Part shown: one piece after another, positions 43,167 to 53,640 of the stretch | How the letters are laid out: every line of letters starts with the position of its first letter | Numbering within the stretch: the stretch's first letter is position 1 | Assembly (NCBI RefSeq): GCF_030272615.1 | Contig: NC_081408.1 | Coordinates: forward strand, 402,035,889-402,099,888 | Length of the DNA stretch: 64,000 bases | Reading direction: 5' to 3' | From: Cryptomeria japonica | Lineage: Eukaryota > Streptophyta > Pinopsida > Cupressales > Cupressaceae | The notes under the pieces: generated by a model | What the model was told of the DNA's origin: nothing | The model's database searches: none | Seen by the model: only the letters and a program-made list of their open reading frames with translations | Translations under genes and position numbers: made by a program

Positions 43167-43537
43167 TGTTAGAGTATTCGGGTATTTACTTGATTAATTA
43201 AACAATATTTATTTAATTATTTAGGTTCCCTTTATCTCTTTCACACTTAAGCTAACTTTAGGTGCATAATAATTAATTCTTTTATTAATTATTATGTGCA
43301 AGCCTAGGTTTTCCTTTTTAGGGTTTCTTGACCTATTAGAGGTTGGATTCTTTTCATTGTATTGTAAGGATTATCACATTACATATTTTTGTGAATATTG
43401 AGCTCTCATCTTTTGAGCATATTTTTCTGTGGTTTTGCTTTTAGTTATTTTTGCTTCCTTGCTTCTCCTTGTAACAGATTATTCAGCTTGCAGAAGATCT
43501 TTAGGCTCCTGTGGTGTTGTGTTTCTCAACTCTCACA
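43167..43537 (+). repeat. Element H 5' LTR
   Basis: TGTTAGAGTATTCGGG to CAACTCTCACA; near-identical to 45703-46073. Confidence 0.95.
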
Positions 43538-45702
43538 TGGTATCAGAGCTTCAGATCTGTAGCTATCTGTTCTTGTTTTGAGATTTTTTGCATTGGAAGT
43601 AGATATGGGGTTTCAGGAAGTTTTTATTTTGTACTTAGGGATAGGCCTTTTTTTCTGAGCACTTTGGGCCTAAACAGACCTCACCATTGTGCTTAGAAGG
43701 CCCCAAAACCCCTATAGTCATATAAAACTTGACCTTTTTTTGCTCCTGAGCCTCTGGGAGTACTTTTTCTCTAGTACCAAGCCATACGGCCCTGCACACA
43801 GTTCGAGAAAAAAATCAAAAAGATATATTTTTTTGCCTTTTTACGACATGCAAGCCAATTTTTTGATTTTTTGAAAAAAATCATAAAAAATATCAAAAAT
43901 AAAAAAAGTTATTTAAAAGGGCGAAAAAAAAGGTTTTTGGAAAAATAAAAATAAAATGTTTTGGGGGGTTCCCGACGGTATGCAGGGTACCGTGGGGCCC
44001 CTTGCCATCCTGCAGGAGCATCGTCGCTGTCAGTGCGGGCTTAGGCCCCGCTGCCTACCGGCCTCCGGCCGCTGCCGACGCCCTCTGGCCCCCGCCAGCC
44101 TCGCTGTCGCAGCTCCTCCCCGACCCCGCCTACGACCCTTCTCCCTGCCGCAGCACCCTGGCCTCCGCCGAACCCACCTCCCCACCGGTCCCTTCCATCT
44201 AGTGCTGGGCCCACCCCACCGATGTTGGTGCTCTCCCCGCTATCGCAGGTGCTTCCCGACCGCCCTTCCTGCCGCTGCCGTCGCCACCGCCGGTGCTCTC
44301 CCTTGCCGGCTACTCCCTGTGCTTCCCGACCACCACCCATGCCCACTGGAACCCATCGCCTGACCACCGCCATGCCACCCAGCCGCCACCATTGAGCTGC
44401 CCATGGGCCACCTCCGCCCGACCCTGCCACCAGACTACCCCTCTCTATTGTTTTGAAGCGGGGTTTGGTTTTTTTCCTCATTACTTGGACAAACAGAGTC
44501 ATTTTTTTGAAAACGAATAGGTGTCGGAAAGATGGTTCTGAGCCGGACCTCGTGATGTTAGAATTTTTTTCCAATTTTGCTGTTTGACTATGTTTTTTTC
44601 TAGTCAAAGTGGGGTCTCTTTTTTGCACTCTGGGAGCCATAGAATGAGCATCCGAACTCCGTTTTTTGAAAACTTTATATCGTTGGAAAGCTTGTCCTAT
44701 GTACTTTTCAGCCATATGAGTTTTCTTTCCAGATTCTGCTCCAATAATGTTTTCTTCAGTTTTTTTCTTTTTCAGCACTCTGTGGATATCTTGGTTGTTT
44801 GAGGTCCCGAGATCTCTTCTTTGAGTAGGATGTCTCTATTTTGGTTCTCCTTTCTATTTCCATTCTTCTTGTCATTGTAGCTTCTTTTATGCAAACACAC
44901 TAAGATAAAGTGCCATTATGCATTGTTTACTTGGGATCTTGCACATCTTGTGCCTTATTGTACATGCACTACTTATAAAGTGCCATGAAGGGGTTGATGT
45001 TTGCCTTGTTTGCCATCTACCTTTGTCCAATGAGTGTTCCTTCCATGAAATTCACCTCATGCCGTGTGTCAAGTGAGTGTTCCTTCCACGACACTATGTA
45101 CTGTCTCTGCGCCTTCGATGTTCATGGTTCTTCGTCAAGCAGTTCCTGTTGGCCTTTCTTTTCAGTGTACTTGTCGCTCTCCCTTTTCAGCATTATGGGG
45201 AGGTTTGTCCTATTGGTTCTAATGCTTCCATGGTTCGATTGATCAGCTCTTCAGGCTTTGGTTTCTCATGCCATCTGTATCCTCGAGTTCAGTTGTTTTC
45301 CTTTGTTTGCCTTCTGATTCGAGTAGTGTCATTTGAGGGAACTCATACAAATTACAGTCTTCTCTACCTGGTCATGTTCTATTTTGGAGGTTCTTTAGTT
45401 CAACAATTATTCTTTGACAGTGTTTGCAGGTTCTTCATGCTTCAGTGATTCTTCTGATCTTCTCTTGTTCCTATCTTTTTGGAACATTTCTTGTTTGGAG
45501 GCTTTTTCAGTCCTTCTTCTTGAGCTTTCATCTCTTCTTGGAGAGGAGTTTTGTTCCCATGGGGTTTTCTCCTTTTTCTCCACTTTACAAAGATTTTATT
45601 GTATTTGGGTACCTGATCAGGCCTTGTTGCTGGGACCCATCTTTCTTGCTTTCAGTAGTTGTTCTAGGTTTTAGCTTCTTCCTAAGTCTAGCTTAAGGGG
45701 GG
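43538..45702 (+). other. Element H interior (PBS, GC-rich island, non-coding)
   Basis: Starts with TGGTATCAGAGC. An island at 43970-44450 is C/G-rich (CCGCCG, CTGCCGACG motifs); the ORFs in it (for example 43956-44363) are Pro/Arg-rich and lack any domain. The rest is T-rich. The last 350 bp resemble 52800-53050 (GGGACCCA near the end). Confidence 0.7.
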
Positions 45703-46073
45703 TGTTAGAGTATTCGGGTATTTACTTGATTAATTAAACAATATTTGTTTAATTATTTAAGTTCCCTTTATCTCTTTTACACTTAAGCTAACCTTAGGTG
45801 CATAATAATTAATTCTTTTATTAATTATTATGTGCAAGCCTAGGTTTTCCTTTTTAGGGTTTCTTGAACTATTAGAGGTTGGATTCTTTTCATTGTATTG
45901 TAAGGATTATCACATTACACATTTTTGTGAATATTGAGTTCTCATCTTTTGAGCATATTTTTCTGTGTTTTTGCTTTTAGTTATTTTTGCTTCCTTACTT
46001 CTCCTTGTAATAGATTATTCAACTTGCAGAAGATCTTTAGGCTCCTGTGGTGTTGTGTTTCTCAACTCTCACA
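45703..46073 (+). repeat. Element H 3' LTR
   Basis: Partner LTR with few base differences, followed by target copy ATATT. Confidence 0.95.
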
Positions 46074-46530
46074 ATATTTGCTTCTAACTTTCATTTCTTC
46101 CTTACTTTTTTTGAGCTCCTTTACGAGCTTCACTATTTTTGCTTCCAGATCTTGATGCTCCTTTTCCTTCTTCATCAGATCAGAGGATGTAAATTCACAT
46201 ATCCTCTTGGCTTCTTCCAGCTGGAGTTTCAAGTTAGATATAACTTGATTGGACTCATCCAAGGATTGTTTCAAGAGACCTTGTTCATCTATTGCAACAA
46301 GCTTGAACTTCTTGAGTTCTCTTATTGTTTTACTCAGCTCCTCAAGAGCACTTATAAGCTCACCTTCTAGATCCACTTCAACCTCAATGTCTTCTTCCTC
46401 ATCTTCACCAACCGGTTCATCAAGTGCCATAAAGATATTAACTTCTTTGTCATTCTCATGGTAGTCATCTTCTGATGCACTTTATTCATCTGTGGCATCA
46501 TCCTCAATAGTGTATAGGTTGTTTTGCTTC
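46074..46530 (-). pseudogene. gag: Element G gag coiled-coil part
   Basis: The 122-codon frame 46430-46062 has an acidic lead (DEEEDIEVEVDLEGEL) followed by K/E/L heptads (KTIRELKKFKLV, QVISNLKLQLEEAK), a clear coiled coil, as in Gag of SIRE-like copia. It ends at the target copy of H. Confidence 0.75.
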
Positions 46531-47072
46531 TAGTAGCCTCTTCTTCCTTTCCAGTAGACATTTCTTTCTTTGTCATTACTAGCAGATTTACTAAAACTTC
46601 TTGACTCATCTCCACTGGTTTCATTATAAGGACATTTTGCAGCAAAGTGTCCAACTTTACCACACTTGAAACATTTGAGTGGTAACTTTCCTTTATACTT
46701 GTCGGATCCTCTCTTGAGCTTTTTGACAAAGTTTTCTACCTCAGCATCTGAGTCTTCACTAGATCCTTTATGAGCAACCTCTGCTTTTCTCTTCTTGGTG
46801 GAGTTGAATGCTGCCTCTTTCCTTGAGGATGCATCACTGATTGTTCTCATTTCATAGGATGTTAGTGAGCCAAATAGCTCACCCATTGTGAAGATCTTCA
46901 GATCCTTGGCTTCTTCTATGGTAGAAACTTTAGTATCATACTTAGGTGTGAGAGATCTAAGTACCTTTTCGACAAGAATCTCATCTACAATTTCTTCTCC
47001 AAGTCCTTTGATGGTGTTCACAGTTTCATCTATTATGTGAAGGTAGTCTACAATATTTTCTTCATCCTTCAT
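46530..47072 (-). pseudogene. gag: Element G gag core and first CCHC knuckle
   Basis: DYLHIIDETVNTIKGLGEEI and VLRSLTPKYDTKVSTIEE are the UBN2-like Gag core. The CCHC knuckle is CFKCGKVGHFAAKC at about 46665-46625. Basic KKRKAEV and KKLKRGS segments lie before it. It is open for 180 codons. The N-terminal part is in 47148-47438. Confidence 0.85.
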
Positions 47073-47147
47073 CTTGATGCCTTCAAGTTGACCCCTTAGT
47101 GCTTGCAGCTTGGCCTCTTTGACTTTTGCATCTTCTTCAAATAACCT

Positions 47148-47438
47148 CTACATTTTATCCCAAGTCTCCTTGTCGGATGCACAGTGCATGACCTTGACAA
47201 ACTCATTATCAGACAAGCCGCTTAAGATAGCATGTTTAGCCTTTGCATTATTCTCATACTCCTTCTTGGCATCCGGATCAGTGGGAGGAACACTAGGGAT
47301 AGTATACCCATTCTTGACAGACATCCACACATCAAAACCAAGGGAGGAAATATAGGTCTCCATTCTTCTACTCCGAAAGGCATAGTTAGATCCATCAAAC
47401 ATGAGGGCTTTTGAGGAGGCAGACTCATTTCTTGCCAT
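47148..47438 (-). pseudogene. gag: Element G gag N-terminus
   Basis: Starts MARNESASSKALMFDGSNYAF and continues METYISSLGFDVW, AKAKHAILSGLSDNEF, DKETWDKM, the standard copia Gag N-terminus (DUF4219/UBN2 pattern). A stop after WDKM separates it from 47072. Start chosen for the conserved FDGSNY spacing. Confidence 0.85.
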
Positions 47439-47487
47439 TGTGTTCTAAGGCTAGAATCTACCTAAGCATTAATCAACCGAGAACCTA

Positions 47488-47500
47488 GGCTTTGATACCA
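47488..47500 (-). other. Element G primer-binding site
   Basis: TGGTATCAAAGCC on the minus strand, two bases inside the LTR end TTCAACA. One base different from the usual TGGTATCAGAGCC. Confidence 0.85.
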
Positions 47501-47502
47501 AT

Positions 47503-49221
47503 TGTTGAACACAATGTACCACTGAGAGGGGGGTGAATTAGTGGTTCCTAAATTCTTTTCCTTTTTAAAACAACCTTAGAATACCGGTTATCACCCTAAG
47601 CACTAAATAATCAAACCGGTAAGATAAATATGGATATCAAAAGAGGCAAACACTCAAATGCAACCCACAACACCAGATGTACGAGGAAAACCCAATATGG
47701 GAAAAACCTTGGTGAGAAATGCTACTGGAGTTTACTGCTCCAATCCAACCTCACAAGTGAAACAATAAATTACAATGATTTAGGGCACCAACCCAAGGAG
47801 CACCAACCCCTACAGATTTAGGGCACCAACCCAAGGAGAACCAACCCCTGCACCAAGCTCCAACTTGGTGATGTATAATGAAATACAATTTTGATACAGT
47901 TATAGCATCTAGTTGCAAATGAATTCTACAACACTTAATCAATAGCTTTATGCCGGTTAACATCCTTCTCTTCTTCACTGGTTCTCACACTGCCGGTTAT
48001 TAGATTACTCTCTCTGATCACTCATAGGCTACTCTTAGCCTCTCTTCTTTTTCTCTCAGCCTCACAACACACTATGCCACACTCAGATGCCTTCTTGATC
48101 AATCACACCTCATCGATTAGCTTCATTGTTAGACCTGCAACAGTTTACCGGTTACTTTGTCTTTGCTGATTAAACCCTCTCACCGGTTCACCTACTAACT
48201 AACTCTGCAACTTTCTTAGAATAAATTCTAAGGAAGATGATCTTTCTCCTTGCTCAAGCTCCCTTCTATCTTATTCTTGACATCAAGCAGCATTGATTTA
48301 TGTCTCGAGCTCACATATTTATCATCTAAGGTTGCCGCCAAAAAATGCATTCAAATAGTGTTGTGTTAGGTTTTCCTTCACCAACTCTATCCATATTGGT
48401 TTTGATTCGATCTGCTTTTCCAGGGAGATGATCTTCATGTCATCAATCAACACCACCAACGCCTCACATTCCAATGTGCGTTTTCTAAAACTGGAGGTCT
48501 GCACCATGCTTTTCTGCATTTCTCTGTCATACGCCATTAATGGTTCGACTATTTTCTTCAGCAAACTGATACAAAGTTCAAATATTCTTGGAGGATAAGT
48601 TCAATCGCATGCTAGCTTGTCTTCCTTGAGCCGCAATCTTTTGCCATCCTCCATGACTTGTGGGTTCTTCATAAAAGTAAACCTGCTTGCTGATTGTTAT
48701 GTCGATGCACACTTCACCGACCCATGCTTTATCACCACCTGGCTTCCAGCTCTCATTTTTGTTGACATCCACCTCTGCTTGGTTTTCTATGTCGGTTTGA
48801 CATTCTTCGTTGACCAAGATTAATACCAGTTCAATTTACCTTACTGGTATAACCAACAAATTGAACAATCATTCTTACCGACAACACATCCTCCTGAAAA
48901 TTCATTTTGCCTTCTGGTATGTCTTCATGTCATTCTTTCTATTCTTCTCACTGGGTGTTGTTGAGATTCATTTAACATTCTGCCTCTTCATCACAAGCAA
49001 ACAACGAACCTTCATACCGGTTTATGCCTTATTGGTAAGCCTGCTTTACCGACAGATGAGACAATTCATGTGTACCAATAACCTTCCTTCTATCTGCTTA
49101 CTCACATATGGATTGACATCATATGTCTTACTTTTCTTATACTGGTCACCACTTCTTACACACCGGTGACTATGCTACATTGGTTGACATCAATGACAAC
49201 TTAATGCCAATAATGCCAACA
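47503..49221 (-). repeat. Element G 5' LTR
   Basis: 1719 bp partner of 38342-40003. Longer because of a duplicated 38-bp unit (47776-47850) and small insertions. Confidence 0.9.
47776..47850. repeat. Two-unit tandem repeat in G 5' LTR
   Basis: Two copies of about 38 bp, GATTTAGGGCACCAACCCAAGGAG plus (C/A)ACCAACCCCT. The other LTR has one copy and element K four. Confidence 0.9.
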
Positions 49222-49226
49222 GACAA

Positions 49227-49521
49227 GTTGGTGGGTTTAAACTTTGTGCTTGAATGGGCAGTTCTTGGTGCGGGCTTTGATGTCAGTGAGGTTTTTGAGG
49301 ACCTTGTGATGGTGGAATTACATGAGCTTGTCCCTTTCATGAGGTGGTTGACTGGTTTCAACCATGACGAACGACGTGCAAAAGCCCTCGTTGCATGGGA
49401 TTCATTGAAGAATCTCCTTAAGCAGAGGGAGGCGCTTGGTGGTAGCAGATGGTGCGAGTGGTGGCAATGGCAGCATGTGGAAGAGGAAGGAAGCCAAGGA
49501 AGGAAGCTGAGGAAGCAATGA
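49227..49521 (+). pseudogene. L2 ORF after RNase H, right part
   Basis: Open from the G target copy to a stop at 49519: KLVGLNFVLEWAVLGAG, FDVSEVFEDLVMVEL, PFMRWLTGF, RRAKALVAWDSLKNLLKQRE. Alpha-helical in look, unrecognised. It is the second LINE in the window with coding-like DNA between RNase H and the tail. Confidence 0.5.
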
Positions 49522-50115
49522 GCGACGAGATGTGTTGGGGAGGACATGGTAGGGTACCTTTTGCATGTTCTCCTCTGTCTAAAGTGTTATTTTTTCCTTT
49601 TTGGTTAAGCGATATGGTGTGTAAATTTTTACGTGTCTCTATATTTTTGAGTATATAGGGTTTGTTGATATGGGGGTCACATCTGTGACAATTTTGTAGT
49701 GAAGTTAAGGGTAGAACCGAGGGTAATGGTTGATGGATGTTGGTGTATGAATTGAGCAAAATGTTTTATCCTAATACTTTCTCTGTACAGGGCTCTTGGG
49801 ATAGGCAGGGTAGTAAATAGGTGATGGCTCTGAATTTTTCTTTTACAAAGATGCCATGAAGTCGAATTTTTTATGAGCAATGGATTAAGGGCTAATGGGT
49901 GTATTGATGATAATGGTTGAATGCCACTGATGGAGGTGCTTGGGGTCTTTTGCTCGATATCTGTATTACAATATATGTTGGATAGATAGGATAGATGGTA
50001 GGTTATGGCTCTGATTTTTTGCTCTCACAAAGCTTGTATGGTGCCAAGATGATTTTACCTTATTGTACTTTTATAAATATTATTAATAAAATATACTTTG
50101 TTACTGACCAAAAAA
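49522..50115 (+). other. L2 3' UTR and A-rich tail
   Basis: Non-coding, ends AATAAAATATACTTTGTTACTGACC then A8. The tail abuts the right copy of the 16-bp target duplication. Confidence 0.7.
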
Positions 50116-50131
50116 AAGGAGGTGAAATATT

Positions 50132-50860
50132 GTGGTATGTAAGTATGGGAGATTGGGATACAAATAGAAGACTCACAAAAGGACGTATGTAAGAATATTG
50201 ATTAACAAGATTTCCCCCATGATTAACACGTGTATGATTAATATTTTGTGTGGAAGTAGCCATAATAGAAGACGTAAATGTAGGCACGCTAGGTAAGGAT
50301 GTAGGGATAGGAATGGAATGATTGACTTGGCTAGTGGGTTGACAGTAGCCAAGGACTTCGACACAACTTTTAATTGGTATGATATTACCATAAACAATAT
50401 GAGCAAGGGCATAAAACAAATCAACATCAATTTTATCACTTTGCACCATTATTTTTAATCCTTCAAGGAAAGGGATTGCCTCGCTTTCCGAGTATTGTTG
50501 ACTCATTCATTGTTGAATATTTTCAAATTCATTGGCAATCTTATCCAATAGGTCAATAGTAACCCTAGTTAGTGATTCATCCATGTCATGATAATCATGA
50601 GGGGAATGAGGATAAATGATGTCATTTGTTGGATTAGAGGAAGCACAAACATTCTCATGGAACAGGTGATCTAATTGAGGCTCCTTATCCTTAGTGGTTA
50701 AACCTTGGGAAGCTTTAATTGTATAACTTTTTCTCATCTGAATATTATATGTAGGAATAATGGTAACAAAAATCATGCGCAAAGGAGGGAAATTTGAATG
50801 CAAAAATTGGAAAATATGATTAAGCAATGCAATTTGTTGTAATAATGATTGATTAACCAA
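50132..50860 (-). pseudogene. gag: Element I gag N-terminus
   Basis: Two reverse-strand frames, 50860-50507 (start MVNQSLLQQIALLNHI, to a stop at 50507) and 50506-50132 (MSQQYSESEAIPFLEGLKI, then a Pro/Ser/Thr-rich NHSIPIPTSLPSVPTF stretch). Likely one frame with a stop. It leads into 37381 once L2 is removed. Pro/Ser-rich N-termini are usual in Tat Gag (compare 18000-18450 in C). Confidence 0.6.
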
Positions 50861-51118
50861 TTAATTAAGAAATTCGATTTGTGATTTTGAACAATAAATG
50901 CCTTTAAATCATAACATAACATGTCATAATAATCATATTTGAAAATACACTTGAAAAATTATGCAACCCACAAGTTGATTTTAGAATAATAAATTAGGGG
51001 TTTTAACCTCTAAATTTATTAAATTCAATTAAAAAAAAAACTACGAGTGCAAATTTGAATTTGAAAATGCATACACAATTAGATATGAGCCAAGAAATCA
51101 GAATTAAGCATGAAGGAT
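50861..51118 (-). other. Element I leader
   Basis: AT-rich, non-coding leader between PBS and gag. Confidence 0.5.
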
Positions 51119-51131
51119 GTCGGGTTCACCA
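51119..51131 (-). other. Element I primer-binding site
   Basis: TGGTGAACCCGAC on the minus strand, three bases inside the LTR end CCATTACA. Starts with TGG as expected for pairing to a tRNA CCA end; the tRNA is not identified. Confidence 0.6.
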
Positions 51132-51134
51132 AAA

Positions 51135-52687
51135 TGTAATGGAGGAAAATTGGGGATCAAGGTTTTACCAAGTAAATCCACTAAATAAACCAATTAACAC
51201 CACCACGTTGAAAGAAGGTTGAACCCAATAGATTCTAGGCTCAATCACAATGAGGAAAGGTCTGAGATTCTGATTGGATTCAACTATTTTGAGACTATTT
51301 ATCCTCTTTCTTAGTTGAATTTGTATTGTAATTGTGAAATTAGGGTAAAAGCATGAATAATTGAAGTAAATTGATAGAAATAGTAAGCTACATATGCCCC
51401 ATGGAGCCACCAGCTGAGATTTGGGAAAAATAAGATGTTTAGAACCTATTCTCAGAAGTTTGGCCTGATTTTTTAGCACCAGGTAGCACCGATCCGCCCT
51501 GTTCCTCTGAACTTGTTGTCATCAAAAGATGAACCTATTCATCATGTTAGAAACACAGTTGTCATTGCACCAAAATATCGACCCATTTATGCCCAATACA
51601 GCTGCGAGAATAATGAATCCACGAGAGGCAGTTAAGCCATGTCGTGAACCCAAATGTCATGTTGCACAACACAAGGAGACCAAGGACGCACACTTTGCAA
51701 CAATCCCCCCCCCCCCCCAAGTGCAAGTGAGGGGTTCAAACCTGTGACCCAGGCTTTGATACCACTTGTTAGAAACACATTTGTTGTTGCACCAAAATTT
51801 TGACTTGTTAATGCCCAATACAACCGCGAGACTTAATGAATCCACGAGAGGTGGTTAAGCCATGTCACAAACCCAAGCATCACACTACACAACACAAGGA
51901 GACCAAGGGTGTACACCTTGCAACACATCACTGTTGAATATGCCAAATTTCTTAAGTGCAGCTCTTGCACCTGTTTCTTGGACACAGAAAGAGAGAGAAA
52001 GATGTTGAGAATAAGGGTTTGCCTTAGGTCAAACCCCAGTTTTGGAATTAACAATGAAATTGAATTGATAAGTATATTAAAATACTCTCCTTTTAAGGCT
52101 AAAAATATTTGAAATGTCAATGTAAACCTTGATGAAGTTTTGTTTTACCCTCAAAAAAAGGTTTTAGGGTTTGATGTAGGATTTCTTTATAAAACATTGA
52201 TCATGTATGCCATCTTCAATACTCAAGAACTTGACTTCACTTCTACTCTGATGTGTGATGAATAACTAATTGCTTGTACACATGAACGTGATTGAGATCT
52301 TGAATTCACTTAGGTGATTTATTCACTTAGGATTAGGATTTCAAATGAGAGGGGTAGACCTCCTTTTATACTTTTCTGCTAGAAAAACAAATTGATTTTT
52401 TGGAACAGGCCAACATAGGAACACATTTATCGCTTCTGAAATGACCATTGTGAGGCCCCAAATTAAGGCTTGATTAGGAGGACTAGGGCGTGGACCACCC
52501 TGGTCCTAATTTAGGTATGCCCTGGTCCTAAAAATAAAGACTCCAAAATGGGGAGGGAATTGGACAAATGATGAAAATGCAAGATTGGAATAAAGTGTGA
52601 GTAGAATCAGCACTGCATTTAGGCGTCGAAAGTCGGAACACGAAAGTGAGGACAAAATTTTAAGTGAGTACAATTTAGGATGCTACA
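51135..52687 (-). repeat. Element I 5' LTR (with TRIM inside)
   Basis: Reads TGTAGCATCCTAAATTG...CCTCCATTACA on the minus strand. About 1.17 kb without the TRIM. No partner in the window, so the end at 52687 rests on the TG start, the PBS at the other end and the family-like TGTAGCATCC beginning. Confidence 0.6.
51545..51925 (-). mobile_element. TRIM element (381 bp) in LTR of I
   Basis: Terminal repeats of 158 bp (51545-51702) and 159 bp (51767-51925), with CATCA at 51540-51544 and 51926-51930. The 64-bp interior has PBS TGGTATCAAAGCC (minus, 51752-51764) and a G-run (minus strand of C14, 51705-51718) as purine tract. This is the full TRIM layout and cannot code. Confidence 0.9.
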
Positions 52688-53056
52688 CTTCCTAAGGGAA
52701 GGAATGTTGTTCAAGAATCATGGAGCATCTTCTACATTCTGTTTAGAGAATTTACCATTTGTGCATATTGTACATTGAGGGGGGATACATAGTCTATCTT
52801 CTTCTCTCTTGTTGGGGGGGGATTTTTACTCACATGGGTTTTTGTCCTTATCGTTCTTCTTTGAGAGTATTTTGTATTTTCATCTTTCTTTTTGGGAGGA
52901 GTTTTGTCTCTTTGAGTTTTTTCTTTTTCTCCATTTATGAGAGATTGCTTTACATTTGTACATGGGTAACTAACATGGCCTAGTAGTCGGGACCCACCTT
53001 GCATTGTTTGTTTTTGTGTACATTTTCCCTAAGTTACACCTAAGTGGGAGGAAAAT
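52688..53056 (+). other. 3'-end relic of an E/H-like non-autonomous element
   Basis: T-rich, non-coding, with GGGACCCACC and a purine-rich GTGGGAGGAAAA at the end. Layout and several strings match the last 350 bp before the PPT of H (45340-45702). Confidence 0.45.
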
Positions 53057-53640
53057 AGTGTAATTAAAGTGTTGTACTTTGTACCTTGTTACCATGCTAT
53101 CTCTTTTCCACCTTAGGTGGGTGATCCACCTTTAGTGGACATATCACACTATCACTTTTCCACCTTATGTGGGTGATAATTTACCACTTTATGTATCATG
53201 TCACAACATTAAGACACTTGTCATAATCGTATGCCTTCCTATGTTTCAGTTTTGCCTTTTTAACCAAGGGGTCTCATTTGTACACTCATATCAATTTTAA
53301 TGCATTCACAATTTTTTTTTGTCATATTATTTCTCTCTTGTTCTTGTACTTTTCATTAGGCCTCTAGATGTTGGGTGCCTACCTTCATAGCCAAATCTTA
53401 CAAAGAACTTAGTAGAGGCCCAAGTGGTAATTAAATCTATCAAGTCGCTTATTAGAATGATCAAGCCTCTTCCTAACAAATAAAACTAATGAAAGAATGA
53501 ATAAAAAATGACAAGGGTGAATAACCCTTCTCCAAGTGAATAAAATCAAAATGACCAACAAAACCCCCCTCAAGGTGATGAACATAATAACATAAACCAA
53601 TAAAATGAATCTACCCCAAAGGCTCTCATTTGTCACCTTT
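53057..53640 (+). repeat. LTR relic related to E
   Basis: Shares GTGTAATTA start and paired TTCCACCTTA(G/T)GTGGGTGAT hairpin motifs (53108-53180) with the E LTR (34245-34305 on the reverse strand). Ends unclear. Confidence 0.4.

Larger units (their letters stand above)
43167..46073 (+). mobile_element. Non-autonomous LTR element H (LARD-like, plus)
   Basis: LTRs 43167-43537 and 45703-46073, 371 bp each, with ATATT at 43162-43166 and 46074-46078. PBS TGGTATCAGAGCT (43538-43550) and PPT AAGGGGGG (45695-45702) are intact. The 2.2-kb interior has no RT, integrase or Gag motif. It splits the Gag coiled coil of G. Confidence 0.9.
38342..49221 (-). mobile_element. Ty1/copia element G (minus)
   Basis: LTRs of 1662 bp (38342-40003) and 1719 bp (47503-49221) with GACAA at 38337-38341 and 49222-49226, an exact target duplication. 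On the minus strand the order is 5' LTR, PBS TGGTATCAAAGCC, gag in three parts (split by H), protease, integrase, RT with deletion, RNase H, several purine tracts and 3' LTR. The Gag coiled coil and the PPT-LTR junction AAAGGGGGAGAT/TGTTGGCA are typical of SIRE-like plant copia. Frames are broken throughout. Confidence 0.9.
37382..50115 (+). mobile_element. 5'-truncated LINE L2 with 16-bp target duplication, split by G
   Basis: Flanks AAGGAGGTGAAACATT (37366-37381) and AAGGAGGTGAAATATT (50116-50131) match at 15 of 16 bases, the length expected of target-primed insertion. The left part holds an RNase H domain. The right part ends ATAAAATATACTTTGTTACTGACC plus an A-run, a LINE tail. Gag of element I continues on both sides. 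Copia G interrupts it at 38342-49221. Confidence 0.8.
3057..52687 (-). mobile_element. Ty3/gypsy element I, the outer host of the nest
   Basis: Minus-strand pieces of one gypsy element lie in the expected order when insertions are removed. These are the 5' LTR (52687 to 51135), PBS, gag (50860-50132, 37381-37096, 36540-35966), gag zinc knuckle (4463-4338), protease (about 4210-3710) and protease-RT linker (3640-3057). Breaks coincide with target-site duplications of the inserts F (ATGAT) and L2 (16 bp), which shows that the pieces were once contiguous. The gag string YNGKGD and the knuckle C-x-YH-x3-GHD-x3-C resemble those of Tat-type element C. RT, RNase H, integrase and the 3' LTR would lie left of the window. 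Confidence 0.75.

Noticed and set aside
43956-44778. Pro/Arg-rich ORFs on both strands (135 and 245 codons)
   Set aside because: Open frames occur in several frames at once because the DNA is GC-rich and short of stop codons; no domain is seen.
51703-51718. C14 run as a sequencing artefact
   Set aside because: It sits exactly where the TRIM purine tract is expected (G-run on the minus strand), so it is kept as part of the element, although its exact length may be unreliable.
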